DNA of 64,000 nucleotides from contig NZ_CP007595.1 in the NCBI RefSeq assembly GCF_000785535.1, positions 2,626,439 through 2,690,438 of the forward strand. The letters run 5' to 3'. The translations under genes and the position numbers were made by a program. Source of the stretch: Arthrobacter sp. PAMC 25486 (lineage in GTDB: Bacteria > Actinomycetota > Actinomycetes > Actinomycetales > Micrococcaceae). Below the pieces are notes generated by a model. That model did no database searches. It had not been told where the DNA came from and saw nothing but the letters and a program-made list of their open reading frames with translations. This document shows, piece by piece, positions 37,453-46,524 of the stretch. The stretch's first letter is position 1; each line of letters starts with the position of its first letter.

Positions 37453-38004
37453 TTATTCGTAAACGTGCGGCGCCAGCGTGCCGATGAAGTCGAGGTTGCG
37501 GTACTTCTCGTCGAAGTCCAGGCCGTAACCAACAACGAATTCGTTGGGGATCTCGTAGCCGACGTACTTGACGTCAATCGCAACCTTCGCGGCCGCGGGC
37601 TTGCGCAGCAAGGTGCAGATTTCCACGGATGCCGGTCCGCGCGACATCAGGTTGGCGCGCAGCCAGGACAGGGTCAGGCCGGAGTCGATGATGTCCTCTA
37701 CGATGAGCACGTGCTTGCCCATGAGGTCCGTCTCGAGGTCCTTCAGGATCCGCACCACGCCGGAGGACTGGGTCCCGGAGCCGTAGGAGGAGACGGCCAT
37801 CCAGTCCATGGTGACGTGGCTGTGCAGTGCGCGGGACAGATCGGCCATGATCATGACTGCGCCCTTGAGGACACCGACCAGCAGGACATCGCGGTCCTGG
37901 TAATCAACATCAATCTGCGCGGCCAGTTCGGCGACGCGTGTTTGGATTTGCTCCTTGGTGTAAAGAACATGCTTCAGATCGGCTGCGACGTCTTGTGAAT
38001 CCAC
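37453..38004 (-). CDS. hpt: Hypoxanthine phosphoribosyltransferase
   Basis: A 183-residue purine-salvage enzyme that turns hypoxanthine or guanine plus PRPP into nucleotide. The PRPP motif is [14 protein letters not shown], and the YGSGTQSSG loop precedes it. GTG 38004 has AGGAG six bases upstream. It follows tilS by 41 bases and ends at a strong terminator, so tilS-hpt appear to share a transcript. Confidence 0.95.
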   Translation of the reverse strand: MDSQDVAADLKHVLYTKEQIQTRVAELAAQIDVDYQDRDVLLVGVLKGAVMIMADLSRALHSHVTMDWMAVSSYGSGTQSSGVVRILKDLETDLMGKHVLIVEDIIDSGLTLSWLRANLMSRGPASVEICTLLRKPAAAKVAIDVKYVGYEIPNEFVVGYGLDFDEKYRNLDFIGTLAPHVYE

Positions 38005-38045
38005 CCATGGCTCCTGATTGTGAAGGTTTTAGTACTGTTTGGCGC

Positions 38046-39152
38046 TTATGTGTTGCGTCTAAGGACAAGCTTCCCATAGCTGGCACCCTGGTGGGGACCT
38101 GCCTGGTTTCGGGGTTGCCGGTACGCGCTGACCTTGCCCGCCAATTGCACCGGTCCGGCAGAGCCTTCCCGCTCCAGCAGTTTTTCCGCGGCACCGAGGC
38201 GTTCCAGGCTTGGCTGCACTCCCCCAAGTTCGACGGCGGCCAGCGCCAACACCCTCATCCTCAGGGCCGGAGCCAGTCCCCTCAGGGCATCTTCGGCGAG
38301 CCAAATTTGGCCAAGGTCACCTTTTTCGCCCGCATTTTCGCCGTTGCTGGCGCCGCGTTCCACCAATTTTTCGTATTCCGTGGCGGCAAGTTCATCGAGG
38401 AAGTCGGCGTCATGGCCCAAAATGCTGGCCGAACGCGCCAGGGACTCGGCAATGCCGGGCCCCAGCTCGTCGATCAGGAAGGGGAGGACGTTGTTGCGCA
38501 CCCGCACCCGCAAATAGGCAGGGTCCTGGTTGCTGGGATCGTGCCACGGTTCCAGGTCCAGGGCGTCACAGATGGCCAGGGTTTCTTCCCGCCGCAGGCC
38601 CAGGAAGGGGCGCAGGTAGCTGCCGCGGCGTTCGCGCATGCCGGCCAGGGAGCGTGTTCCCGAGCCTCGTGCGAGGCCCAGCAGCACCGATTCGGCCTGG
38701 TCGTCCAGGGTGTGGCCCAGCAGCACATGGGCTGCCCCCACCTCGCGTGCCGTCTCCTCAAGTGCCCCAAAGCGGGCGGCGCGGGCCGCTGCTTCCGGGC
38801 CAACGCCGTCGTGCTTCAGGTCAACGGTGCGCACCAAAACCGGTTCCAGTCCCAGGCCGCGGAGCTGTGTGGCGGTGGCTTGGGCGACCTCCGCGCTGCC
38901 GTCCTGCATCTGGTGGTCAACCACGACGGCGCCCACCCGCACCTCGCCGCGCCTGGCAAAAAACGCGCACACGGCGGCCAGGGCCAGGGAGTCGGGGCCG
39001 CCGCTGCAACCGACCAGGATCAGGGGCGGGTTTTCCACCACACGGTTTTTGCCGGTGGTTTTCAGGCCCAGGAGCGCGCCCACCATGGCCCGCGCCTTAC
39101 CTACGGTGGGGTCGAGGCGGCCGCGCGGCTGCTGGTGTTCCTGCGGCGTCAT
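38046..39152 (-). CDS. tilS: tRNA(Ile)-lysidine synthetase TilS
   Basis: A 368-residue ATP-dependent enzyme that modifies the wobble C of tRNA-Ile(CAU) to lysidine. The N-type ATP pyrophosphatase P-loop is GCSGGPDSLAL (about 48-58), and GHTLDDQAES and LRPFLGLRREE are conserved blocks. The C-terminal domain is reduced, as in other actinobacteria. The ATG directly abuts the TAA of the protease gene upstream. Confidence 0.94.
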   Translation of the reverse strand: MTPQEHQQPRGRLDPTVGKARAMVGALLGLKTTGKNRVVENPPLILVGCSGGPDSLALAAVCAFFARRGEVRVGAVVVDHQMQDGSAEVAQATATQLRGLGLEPVLVRTVDLKHDGVGPEAAARAARFGALEETAREVGAAHVLLGHTLDDQAESVLLGLARGSGTRSLAGMRERRGSYLRPFLGLRREETLAICDALDLEPWHDPSNQDPAYLRVRVRNNVLPFLIDELGPGIAESLARSASILGHDADFLDELAATEYEKLVERGASNGENAGEKGDLGQIWLAEDALRGLAPALRMRVLALAAVELGGVQPSLERLGAAEKLLEREGSAGPVQLAGKVSAYRQPRNQAGPHQGASYGKLVLRRNT

Positions 39153-40337
39153 TTACAGGCCCATCCGTTCAACCCAGAGGCGGGCGTTGTGGATTTCTGC
39201 TTCGGTGGGCAGGTTTTCGGCCTGCGTCCAGACGTTGTTGAAGCCCTCCATGCCGGCGATTGCCACGGTTTCCCGGACAAATTTGGCGCCGTCGCTGTAT
39301 TGGCGCATTTTTGCGTCGAGGCCTAGCAGGTTGCGGATGAACTTTTCTATGATGCCGCGGTCCTTGCCGCGGCTGTTGAAGCGCTGGCGGATGGTGCGCA
39401 CCGTGGGGACGATGCTTTGGTCCACCCCGTCCATGACGACGTTGGCGTGGCCCTCAAGCAGGCTCATGACGGCGGTCAGGTGGGACAGCGACTCTTTTTG
39501 TTCCGGATTCTGCAGCAGGTCCAGGACGCTGCCGCGGCTGGGGTCGCCGCCGTCGGACGCGTTGCCGGCGGAATTGTTGCCGTCGGACTTGCCGCGCTTG
39601 CTGCCCAGTTCCTTGGCGGACTGCAGCAGGCGTTCACCGAAGTTCTCCGAATCGCCCACGAGCAGTTCACCTAGTTTTTCAATTTCCCCGAGCATGTGGT
39701 GGCGCAGCCATGGTGCGGCGGCGAATTGCACACGGTGGGTTTGCTCGTGCAGGCACACCCACAGGCGGAAATCGGCCGGGTCAACCTTGAGCTCGCGCTC
39801 CACCGTGAGGATGTTCGGCGCAACAAGAAGCAGCCGCCCGCCGGAGGCCTGCGCCCTGCTCGAGGCGGACGGTGCCAGTGCAGCGAAGGGGTCGTACTGG
39901 CCCAGGACCTTGTTGGAGAGGAAGGCGAGCACACCGCCCAGTTGGGCGCCCGTCACGGTGGCGCTGACGGCCGCGCCGGGGCCCCCGAGCGGCGAGCCCT
40001 TGACGGATTCGGCCGCCTTGTCGGCCAGGGCACGCAGCACGGGGTCCATCATGACGGCAAAACTCTGGGTGTTGGCCTTGGCCCAGGACGCCCTGTCCAC
40101 CACGAGAACTTCGGAATCCCGCAGGTCCCTGGCCGCTTCCAGCTGGCTGATTTCGTGGACGTGTGGCACGGATTTTTCGGCCATGAGGCGCAGATTGTCC
40201 ACGGCGGCGGAGATTTCCGAGCCGCTGAGCGCGGGTCCGGCGGGTGCCAGCCTGGCCGCTGTTTTGGCGGCAAGATCCCAATTGACCATGGAGTGGGGAG
40301 CTGGTGTGGTGGCTGTGGGGCTTGTCTGCGGGCTCAT
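39153..40337 (-). CDS. Zinc-dependent metalloprotease, DUF2342 family
   Basis: A 394-residue protein with an HEQTHRVQF zincin motif (HExxH, about 208) and a downstream EGHANVVMDG segment likely to supply the third ligand. It belongs to the actinobacterial DUF2342 family, sometimes annotated as coenzyme F420 biosynthesis-associated, although an F420 role is not shown by anything here. Residues about 250-275 form a Gly/Ser/Asp-rich insertion. Same order, dacB-protease-tilS-hpt, as in M. tuberculosis. Confidence 0.85.
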   Translation of the reverse strand: MSPQTSPTATTPAPHSMVNWDLAAKTAARLAPAGPALSGSEISAAVDNLRLMAEKSVPHVHEISQLEAARDLRDSEVLVVDRASWAKANTQSFAVMMDPVLRALADKAAESVKGSPLGGPGAAVSATVTGAQLGGVLAFLSNKVLGQYDPFAALAPSASSRAQASGGRLLLVAPNILTVERELKVDPADFRLWVCLHEQTHRVQFAAAPWLRHHMLGEIEKLGELLVGDSENFGERLLQSAKELGSKRGKSDGNNSAGNASDGGDPSRGSVLDLLQNPEQKESLSHLTAVMSLLEGHANVVMDGVDQSIVPTVRTIRQRFNSRGKDRGIIEKFIRNLLGLDAKMRQYSDGAKFVRETVAIAGMEGFNNVWTQAENLPTEAEIHNARLWVERMGL

Positions 40338-40397
40338 GATTACATCAGATCACAGATCGCTGAACACCCGCTGGCGGCCAGCGCAATGAGTGTGCCG

Positions 40398-41888
40398 TCA
40401 GCTCTTCGCCAGGACTGCGGCAGCGGCGTCAACCACCGGACGCGCCGCGGCCGCCCCGTCGCTGAGCCCGTTGCCAAGGATGGAGAACACCAGCAGCCGC
40501 CCGTCGGAATTCACCACGTAACCGGACAAAGCGGTGACAAGAATCAAGGATCCCGTCTTGGCCCGCACCAACCCGGCCCCGTCAAGGGATGGCGGCCGGA
40601 CAAAGCGGTTGGCGAGGCTGCCGCTCAGCCCTGCAATGGGCAGTCCGGGCAGGGCCAGTGCGGCGTCCGCACCTGGTTTGTCCAGCAGCAGCGACAGGAA
40701 CTGCACCAATTGCGCCGGGCTGATGAGATCTTCAAGCGCCAGCCCGCAATTATCCACCGTCACGATCGTGTCCATCGGCAGCCCCAGTGCGGTGACGGCC
40801 TGGCGGACGGCGGCCACTGCGCCGTCGTTCGTGGCAGGCTTCCCCATCTTGTCGGCGACCATGCGGCCCAGGACTTCCGCCACATAATTGTCGGACTCTT
40901 CCAGCATGAACCGGGTTTGTTCGGCGACCGTGGCGGATTCAACCGAGGCAAGCACGACGCCGGGCGCAAGCACCGCAGGCTGGCCGGTGTCGCTTTCGCT
41001 GGGCGCGGGTGAGGCGGTGGCGCTGGGTGAGGTGGTGTTGGTGCCAGGCGCGGCGGGTGCCTTGCTGCGGGTGATGGTGCCCATCGTGGCAACACCGGCC
41101 TTTTCCAGCTCCCGGGCGAAGGACTCGGCCACGGCAACCGCTGAATCCTGCGGGCGCGGCCCGCTCAGCTCGCCGGCGGTAACCCGCCCGGCGTTCAACG
41201 CCATGGGGTAGATCGGAGCGATCTCGCCAACCTCAACATCTTCAGACGCCCAAGCAGGGTTCAGTGCGGGTCCCGTGAACAAGGTGTCGTCAATACTGAT
41301 GGTGACGGGGGCCTTCGTCCCCTTGGTGGCCAGGGCTGCCGCTGTTTCCTTGGCGAGCGTTTCCAACCCGGCACGGCCCATGACGGATTCCTCGCTACCT
41401 GCCCCGGCAGCGAGCATGGAGTCGCCGCCGGCGACCAGCACGATCTCGTTGATTTTTTCGCCGGCCACCGCGTTGGTGGTGAAACGCGTGTCAGGGCCGA
41501 GAGTTTTCAGGGCAGCCCCGGCGGTGAGCAGTTTCAGGTTAGACGCAGGAATCCTCGCCGTCTTTCCATCCTGGGAAAACAGCTCCCGGCCGGTCAGGGC
41601 GTCGGCGACATACACGCTAAAAGTACCTGCGCCGTCGGACTTCAACGCCTGTTTCAGCTCGGCCGAGAGCCTCGCGGCATCAGGCAGGGGCGCGTCGGGA
41701 CTCAGGGGGGCGACGGAAGTCACGTGATGCAAGGTGGTGGGCGCCAGCTGCGCGGTGGGCACAACAGCCACGGCGGCGGGATCCTTGGGCAAGAATGCGG
41801 GAAACAATTCCATGCCAACGGGTACGCTGACGGCGGCGAGGGCGCAAATAAGCAAGCCGCTCGTCACAACTTTTGAGGTGCGTCCCAT
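40398..41888 (-). CDS. dacB: D-alanyl-D-alanine carboxypeptidase/endopeptidase (PBP4 class)
   Basis: A 496-residue penicillin-binding protein that trims or cleaves peptidoglycan peptides outside the membrane. An N-terminal membrane helix (about 7-28) serves as signal or anchor. Penicillin-binding motifs are SNLK (116-119), SDN (332-334) and KTG (444-446). A Ser/Thr/Pro-rich insertion at about 280-305 lies in the accessory domain. The usual DGSGLS motif reads DNCGLA here (379-384). Divergent from ppa. Confidence 0.93.
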   Translation of the reverse strand: MGRTSKVVTSGLLICALAAVSVPVGMELFPAFLPKDPAAVAVVPTAQLAPTTLHHVTSVAPLSPDAPLPDAARLSAELKQALKSDGAGTFSVYVADALTGRELFSQDGKTARIPASNLKLLTAGAALKTLGPDTRFTTNAVAGEKINEIVLVAGGDSMLAAGAGSEESVMGRAGLETLAKETAAALATKGTKAPVTISIDDTLFTGPALNPAWASEDVEVGEIAPIYPMALNAGRVTAGELSGPRPQDSAVAVAESFARELEKAGVATMGTITRSKAPAAPGTNTTSPSATASPAPSESDTGQPAVLAPGVVLASVESATVAEQTRFMLEESDNYVAEVLGRMVADKMGKPATNDGAVAAVRQAVTALGLPMDTIVTVDNCGLALEDLISPAQLVQFLSLLLDKPGADAALALPGLPIAGLSGSLANRFVRPPSLDGAGLVRAKTGSLILVTALSGYVVNSDGRLLVFSILGNGLSDGAAAARPVVDAAAAVLAKS

Positions 41889-42075
41889 GGGGATCGGGGT
41901 TCCTTCGCAAGTGATGGTCCGGCGAACGATTTCAACCGAAAAAGGGCAATAATGTACCCAGTAAGTCCGGGCGGGTTTTCAGCGCAACGAAAGCGCCTAT
42001 ATCCTCATACTAGACGGAAATCTTGCGTGGAGCCGCGTCAGGCCGCGCACACCCCATCATTTGAGGAGCATAACG

Positions 42076-42564
42076 ATGAAGCACGACGTCACCATCGAGA
42101 TCCCCCGCGGATCACGCGTCAAGTACGAAGTTGACCATGAGACCGGCCGTGTCCGCCTGGACCGCGTGCTGTTCACGTCCATGGCGTACCCCACGCACTA
42201 CGGCTTCTTCGATGACACCCTGGGCGAAGACGGTGACCCACTGGATGCGCTCGTCATGCTGCAGGACTTCGACCTGCACCCCGGCGTCGTTGTGGATGCC
42301 CGCCCCATCGCCGTGTTCAACATGACCGATGACGGCGGCGGCGACGCCAAGGTGCTGTGTGTTGTTGACGACAAGCGCTTCGACCACATCCAGGAACTCT
42401 CCGACGTGGACGAATTCCTGATCAAGGAGATCGAGCACTTCTTCATGCGTTACAAGGATCTTGAGCCCGGCAAATGGGTCAAGGCTGAGGGCTGGGCCGA
42501 CCGCGCCGCTGCCGAAGCCGAACTGGAAGCTTCCATCAAGCGTTACGAAGCCACCAAGCACTAA
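42076..42564 (+). CDS. ppa: Inorganic pyrophosphatase
   Basis: A 162-residue family I pyrophosphatase that hydrolyses pyrophosphate from biosynthesis. The metal-binding signature [11 protein letters not shown] and further aspartates (VVDDKRFD) are present, as are the conserved N-terminal [11 protein letters not shown] residues. ATG 42076 has GAGGAG eight bases upstream. Divergent from dacB, an arrangement shared with M. tuberculosis, and followed by a terminator. Confidence 0.96.
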   Translation: MKHDVTIEIPRGSRVKYEVDHETGRVRLDRVLFTSMAYPTHYGFFDDTLGEDGDPLDALVMLQDFDLHPGVVVDARPIAVFNMTDDGGGDAKVLCVVDDKRFDHIQELSDVDEFLIKEIEHFFMRYKDLEPGKWVKAEGWADRAAAEAELEASIKRYEATKH

Positions 42565-42579
42565 GCCCTGAAGCACGAC

Positions 42580-42613
42580 GGCGGCGCTCCCCTATCGGGT
42601 GGCGCCGCCTTTG
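42580..42613 (+). terminator. Intrinsic terminator of ppa
   Basis: GGCGGCGC (42580-42587) pairs with GCGCCGCC (42602-42609), then TTTGCTTT. Preceded by AAGCACGAC, the lead-in seen at other terminators in the window. Confidence 0.8.
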
Positions 42614-42766
42614 CTTTCCCCACGGAAGGTGACACCGGGCACAGTCGTCATGAAACCTCGATGACTTGATGCAGGGACGTTGTCCACAAAGATGTGAGGC
42701 ACGCTCGGCCAACGACCCACGACGGCGGCACGGATCCCGTGGGTTTCCCGGCTCCTTCTCAGGACC

Positions 42767-43873
42767 TCAGTACCTCAGAGTGGCGATTATCTCGTCGTCA
42801 CGGTCCCATTTGCCCAGCGTTCGCAAGGTGCCGGATGTTCGCACGGTCGACAAGACGGCTCGGTTTACCAACTCACGCACGGTTGATGAAGTCAGCCGTT
42901 TCTCATCACGTGGCAGGTACAGGGAATCGACTCGGCCTTCGTCCGCTGCCCGCGCGATTTCAGCAGCATCCAACGCGCCCTTGCCTTTGTGAACCGCTGA
43001 TAGGGCGCGCTCACGCTCTGCAGAATCGCGAGCGGCTTCACTCTCATGCAGCAACTTCCAGGCTGCCGAACGCAACTCATCCGGCAGTTTACGTTCAGGA
43101 TTGCCCGCGATTACTTGGTCATGGACTGCAGGATAGGAGGTGGCGTCGCGGAAGATCGGCAGATACTCCGCAACGGAGGCGAGAACGAGTGGTTGCGACC
43201 GCGCGGTTCCGAGTTCATCGCCGACTGCCTTGCCAACGGCGTGAATGAACTTCTCGGTGAGCATGGTCTCCGTCTCACCAGATCCGCCCTGACCGTAGAA
43301 GGCCGCTTCTCCTCCGCCGATTGCACGAGACTGTAGTGATTGTTCGGGAAGCTCACCGATCACGGCGTCGAAAGACTCGGGGATCGTTCCGAGTGGAAGC
43401 TGCTCTATGTTGTTACGAGTCGCTTCGAAGAGTCGGAGCGAGTTTTTCGCCAGTGCCAAGATGTAGCACTTGCCGTCATTCTCCAAGATTGGGACCAAGG
43501 GCAGAACCTGGAAGTGGTCGGCGACCATGACAGACTCGCTCACTTCGAGCGGGATCCTCACCGCCAGGTGGAAGCCGGGCGCAACGAACACGGCGAGCCC
43601 CCGGCTCTGCAGTCTCCAATACGATGAATCAGCGACTAGGTCGGCAATCGGGGCGAACATGGCTTCGGTGTCCGACTTGCTCATCCCAGATTCCACGAAT
43701 TGCTCGGAAGCTAGTTTGATGTGGCTCTTGAGAATGTTCGCGGACTGGTCGGCCTGCGTGCCGGCCACGTCAGTGGGTATGTAGAAAGTGGCTTTCAGCC
43801 CGCTTACTTCATCCCGTTTGAATACTGCATTGAAGTCAAGGGGATCAACTGTTCCCTGAGAATTGGTGGTCAT
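42767..43873 (-). CDS. baeRF family protein (archaeo-eukaryotic release factor-like)
   Basis: A 368-residue cytosolic protein resembling the bacterial baeRF families, relatives of eRF1/Pelota predicted to act in ribosome rescue or translation control. Features are an N-terminal alpha/beta domain (VSGLKATFYIPTD), a middle part with a glycine-rich loop (GGGEAAFYGQGGSG, about 200-213) and a C-terminal domain containing EYLPIFRDAT and EGRVDSLYLPRD. The last resembles the L7Ae-like stall-recognition domain. Codon choice looks less GC-biased than in neighbours, suggesting transfer. It stands alone, downstream of ppa on the opposite strand, with the tandem array upstream. Confidence 0.65.
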   Translation of the reverse strand: MTTNSQGTVDPLDFNAVFKRDEVSGLKATFYIPTDVAGTQADQSANILKSHIKLASEQFVESGMSKSDTEAMFAPIADLVADSSYWRLQSRGLAVFVAPGFHLAVRIPLEVSESVMVADHFQVLPLVPILENDGKCYILALAKNSLRLFEATRNNIEQLPLGTIPESFDAVIGELPEQSLQSRAIGGGEAAFYGQGGSGETETMLTEKFIHAVGKAVGDELGTARSQPLVLASVAEYLPIFRDATSYPAVHDQVIAGNPERKLPDELRSAAWKLLHESEAARDSAERERALSAVHKGKGALDAAEIARAADEGRVDSLYLPRDEKRLTSSTVRELVNRAVLSTVRTSGTLRTLGKWDRDDEIIATLRY

Positions 43874-44006
43874 GAGCGCGTACCTCCACGTCGGTGGTTC
43901 ACTGATCGTCCGTATTCTTCTTCCACCCTACATGACGGCTTTTTTCAGCGACAGGACGCCGTATAATCCCGGCAAGATGGCAAACCGCTGCCGAGGCACC
44001 TCAAGC

Positions 44007-44198
44007 GAGGAGTGGGAGCGTTTGGGTGGGCCCACAAGCGCGAGGGACCCGCTCTGAGCTGGCGAGGAGTGGGAGCGTTTGGGTGGGCCCACAAGCGCGA
44101 GGGACCCGCTCTGAGCTGGCGAGGAGTGGGAGCGTTTGGGTGGGCCCACAAGCGCGAGGGACCCGCTCTGAGCTGGCGAGGAGTGGGAGCGTTTGGGG
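44007..44198. repeat. 57-bp tandem repeat array, 3.3 copies
   Basis: Three identical 57-bp units start at 44007, 44064 and 44121, with a 20-base partial copy at 44178. Each unit contains GAGGAGTGGGAGCG, the self-complementary TGGGCCCA and CGAGGGACCCGCTCTGAGCT. The unit is related to single intergenic copies at 53789 and 56609. It ends two bases from the HAD gene stop. There are no spacers, so it is not CRISPR; open frames reading through it are artefacts. Confidence 0.95.
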
Positions 44199-44199
44199 A

Positions 44200-45039
44200 C
44201 TACACCAGGCTGCGCAGGATGGCGGCAGCACCGTCGTCGTACACGGAAGCCGTCACCTCACTGGCCGCAGCCTTGACATCATCCTCGGCCTGCCCCATGG
44301 CAACACCCCGGGCCGCCCAACGCAACATTTCAATGTCATTGGAGCCGTCGCCCACGGCCACTGTCAGGGCGCTGTCGATGTTCAGTGACGCGCGCAGCAC
44401 CTCCAGCGCGGAGGCCTTCGTGACCCCGTCGGCCGCAATGTCGAGCCAGGCGCTCCAGCCGATGGCATAGGTGACCCCGTGCAGGCCGGCGGCGGCGATC
44501 GCGTCCGCGAATTCCTGTGTGCTGGCTTCGGCGCTGTTGACCACCACCCGCACGGCCTTCGCCTCCAGCAGGTGGTGGAAATCGACGCCGCGCGCCTCAA
44601 TGCCAAAACTGCCATCCTGGAAGCGGGAAGTTGAGAGGAAGTTGCCATCGGCGTCCTCAAGGGCGAACCGGGCGCCGGGAACCTTCTCGCGCAATACCGT
44701 GAGGGCCGGGGCCGGGTCAAAGGTCACCCTCTCGATGACTTCGTAGCCGTCGGCCAATTCAGGGTCCAGCCGGATGGTCACACCGCCGTTGGAGCACACG
44801 CCGTAGCCGCGGCGCAGCCCGATGGCCTCCACGATGGGAAGCAGCGCACCGAGGGAGCGCCCGGTGGCGATGATGACGTGGTGGCCGGCGTCAACCACGG
44901 CCTGGGCGGCGGCGCGGACGCCGTCGGTCATGATGCCGTCGTGGTCCACCAGGGTGCCGTCCACGTCAAGGGCCACGAGGTACTTTGTTGTTTCATTCAT
45001 CCGGTCATCGATGCCGGAAATTTCATTATTTACTGTCAT
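44200..45039 (-). CDS. HAD-superfamily (Cof-type) phosphatase
   Basis: A 279-residue hydrolase of HAD subfamily IIB. Motif I is ALDVDGTLVD, motif II ATGRS, and motif IV VGDGSNDIEML, with the C2B cap between. Such enzymes dephosphorylate sugar phosphates or flavin/pyridoxal phosphates. ATG 45039 is preferred because GGAG lies eight bases upstream; ATG 45045 would be too close to it. Downstream of serS and a large palindrome. Confidence 0.88.
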   Translation of the reverse strand: MTVNNEISGIDDRMNETTKYLVALDVDGTLVDHDGIMTDGVRAAAQAVVDAGHHVIIATGRSLGALLPIVEAIGLRRGYGVCSNGGVTIRLDPELADGYEVIERVTFDPAPALTVLREKVPGARFALEDADGNFLSTSRFQDGSFGIEARGVDFHHLLEAKAVRVVVNSAEASTQEFADAIAAAGLHGVTYAIGWSAWLDIAADGVTKASALEVLRASLNIDSALTVAVGDGSNDIEMLRWAARGVAMGQAEDDVKAAASEVTASVYDDGAAAILRSLV

Positions 45040-45100
45040 AGTCATATCTCCAGTGAAACAGATCGGCCCAAGAAAGCCACATATTTTTGCTGTTAAAACT

Positions 45101-45161
45101 GTGAACACCGGGTAAATATCCACAGCTGTTTGCACAGTGTGGATATTTGCCCGGCGTTCAC
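45101..45161. repeat. 24-bp-arm palindrome between serS and the HAD gene
   Basis: Arms 45101-45124 and 45138-45161 match at 22 of 24 pairs around a 13-base loop. Each arm ends in ATATCCACA at the loop, one base from the DnaA-box consensus TTATCCACA. It may be the serS terminator or a protein-binding site. The flanking bases lack a T-run. Confidence 0.7.
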
Positions 45162-45195
45162 CAGCGGCCCATCCAGGCTGCTTGTGGATCCAAAG

Positions 45196-46473
45196 TTACA
45201 GGACCGGGAAGACTTCCATGCCGCCCAGGTATTTGCGCAGGGCGACGGGGACGTTGACCGAGCCGTCGGCGTTCTGGTGGTGTTCCAGGATGGCTACAAT
45301 CCAGCGTGTGGTGGCCAGCGTGCCGTTGAGGGTGGCAACTGCGCGCGTGCTGCCCTTGCCTCCGTCTTCGGCAACCTGGCGTTCGCGGATGTTCAGGCGG
45401 CGGGCCTGGAAGGTGGTGCAGTTTGAGGTGGAGGTCAGTTCGCGGTAGGCGTCCTGGGTGGGGACCCAGGCCTCGCAGTCGAACTTGCGGGATGCCGACA
45501 TGCCAAGGTCGCCGGCCGCGGTGTCGATGACACGGTAGGGCAGCTCCACCTTGGCCAGCATTTCCTCTTCCCAGGCCAGCAGGCGCTGGTGCTCCTCGGC
45601 AGCTTTTTCCACGGTGGTGTAAACAAACATTTCCACCTTGTTGAACTGGTGCACACGGATGATGCCGCGGGTGTCCTTGCCATGCGAACCGGCCTCGCGG
45701 CGGTAGCAGGAGGACCAGCCGGCGTAGCGGACAGGTTCGTCAACGTTGATGATCTCGTTGCCGTGGTAGCCGGCCAGGGCCACCTCGGAGGTGCCCACAA
45801 GGTAAAGGTCGTCGTCAGCGAGACGGTAGATCTCGGCGTCGTGCTCCACATCAAAACCGGTCCCGGCCATGGTCTCGGGCAGCACCAGCGTGGGGGTGAT
45901 CATGGGTGTGAAGCCGGCCTCGATGGCCTGGTCCATGGCCATCTGCAGCAGCGCCATTTCCAGGCGGGCGCCAACACCCTTGAGGAAGTAGAAACGCGAG
46001 CCAGACACCTTGGCGCCGCGTTCCATGTCGATCGCGCCAATGAGCTCGCCGATTTCCAGGTGGTCTCGGGGGGTAAAGTCGGGGAATTCGCGCGGCGTGC
46101 CCACGGTTTTTACCAGAACAAAATCGTCTTCGCCGCCCTCGGGGACACCGTCGGAGACCAGGTTGGGGAGGCTGCGGACCAGGGCGTCCTGCTCGGCAGC
46201 GGCCACATCGGCAGTGGCTGAGGCTGCCTTGACAGCCACGGCCAGCTCTTTCACCTCGGCCAGCAAGGCAGCCTTTTCCTCGCCCTTGGCCTTGGCAACC
46301 TTCTTGCCGAAGGCGTTTTGCTCGGCCCGCAATGCCTCAAAAGAGGTGATCGCGGACTTCCGGGCAGCGTCGGCGGCAACGATGGCGTCAACAATGGACG
46401 GCTCGGCACCACGGGCACGCTGGCTGGCACGGTAGGTTTCGGGATTTTCGCAGAGGTCTCGTACATCGATCAC
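45196..46473 (-). CDS. serS: Seryl-tRNA synthetase
   Basis: A 425-residue class II synthetase. An N-terminal antiparallel coiled coil (about 30-100) binds the tRNA-Ser long arm. The core contains [10 protein letters not shown], motif 2 [22 protein letters not shown], and the C-terminal [15 protein letters not shown] (motif 3). Start is GTG 46473. Divergent from the lipid kinase gene. Confidence 0.96.
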   Translation of the reverse strand: MIDVRDLCENPETYRASQRARGAEPSIVDAIVAADAARKSAITSFEALRAEQNAFGKKVAKAKGEEKAALLAEVKELAVAVKAASATADVAAAEQDALVRSLPNLVSDGVPEGGEDDFVLVKTVGTPREFPDFTPRDHLEIGELIGAIDMERGAKVSGSRFYFLKGVGARLEMALLQMAMDQAIEAGFTPMITPTLVLPETMAGTGFDVEHDAEIYRLADDDLYLVGTSEVALAGYHGNEIINVDEPVRYAGWSSCYRREAGSHGKDTRGIIRVHQFNKVEMFVYTTVEKAAEEHQRLLAWEEEMLAKVELPYRVIDTAAGDLGMSASRKFDCEAWVPTQDAYRELTSTSNCTTFQARRLNIRERQVAEDGGKGSTRAVATLNGTLATTRWIVAILEHHQNADGSVNVPVALRKYLGGMEVFPVL

Positions 46474-46524
46474 GCCCTAAGCCTATCCAATCAAAACAAG
46501 TTGACCGGCTAAGGTTAGGGAATC

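Noticed and set aside
44007..44198. CRISPR array
   Set aside because: Units are directly contiguous and identical with no unique spacers, and there are no cas genes in the window.
43928..44388. Several repetitive open frames on both strands
   Set aside because: They arise from the 57-bp tandem array, whose length is a multiple of three, so every frame stays open. No start sites or homology.
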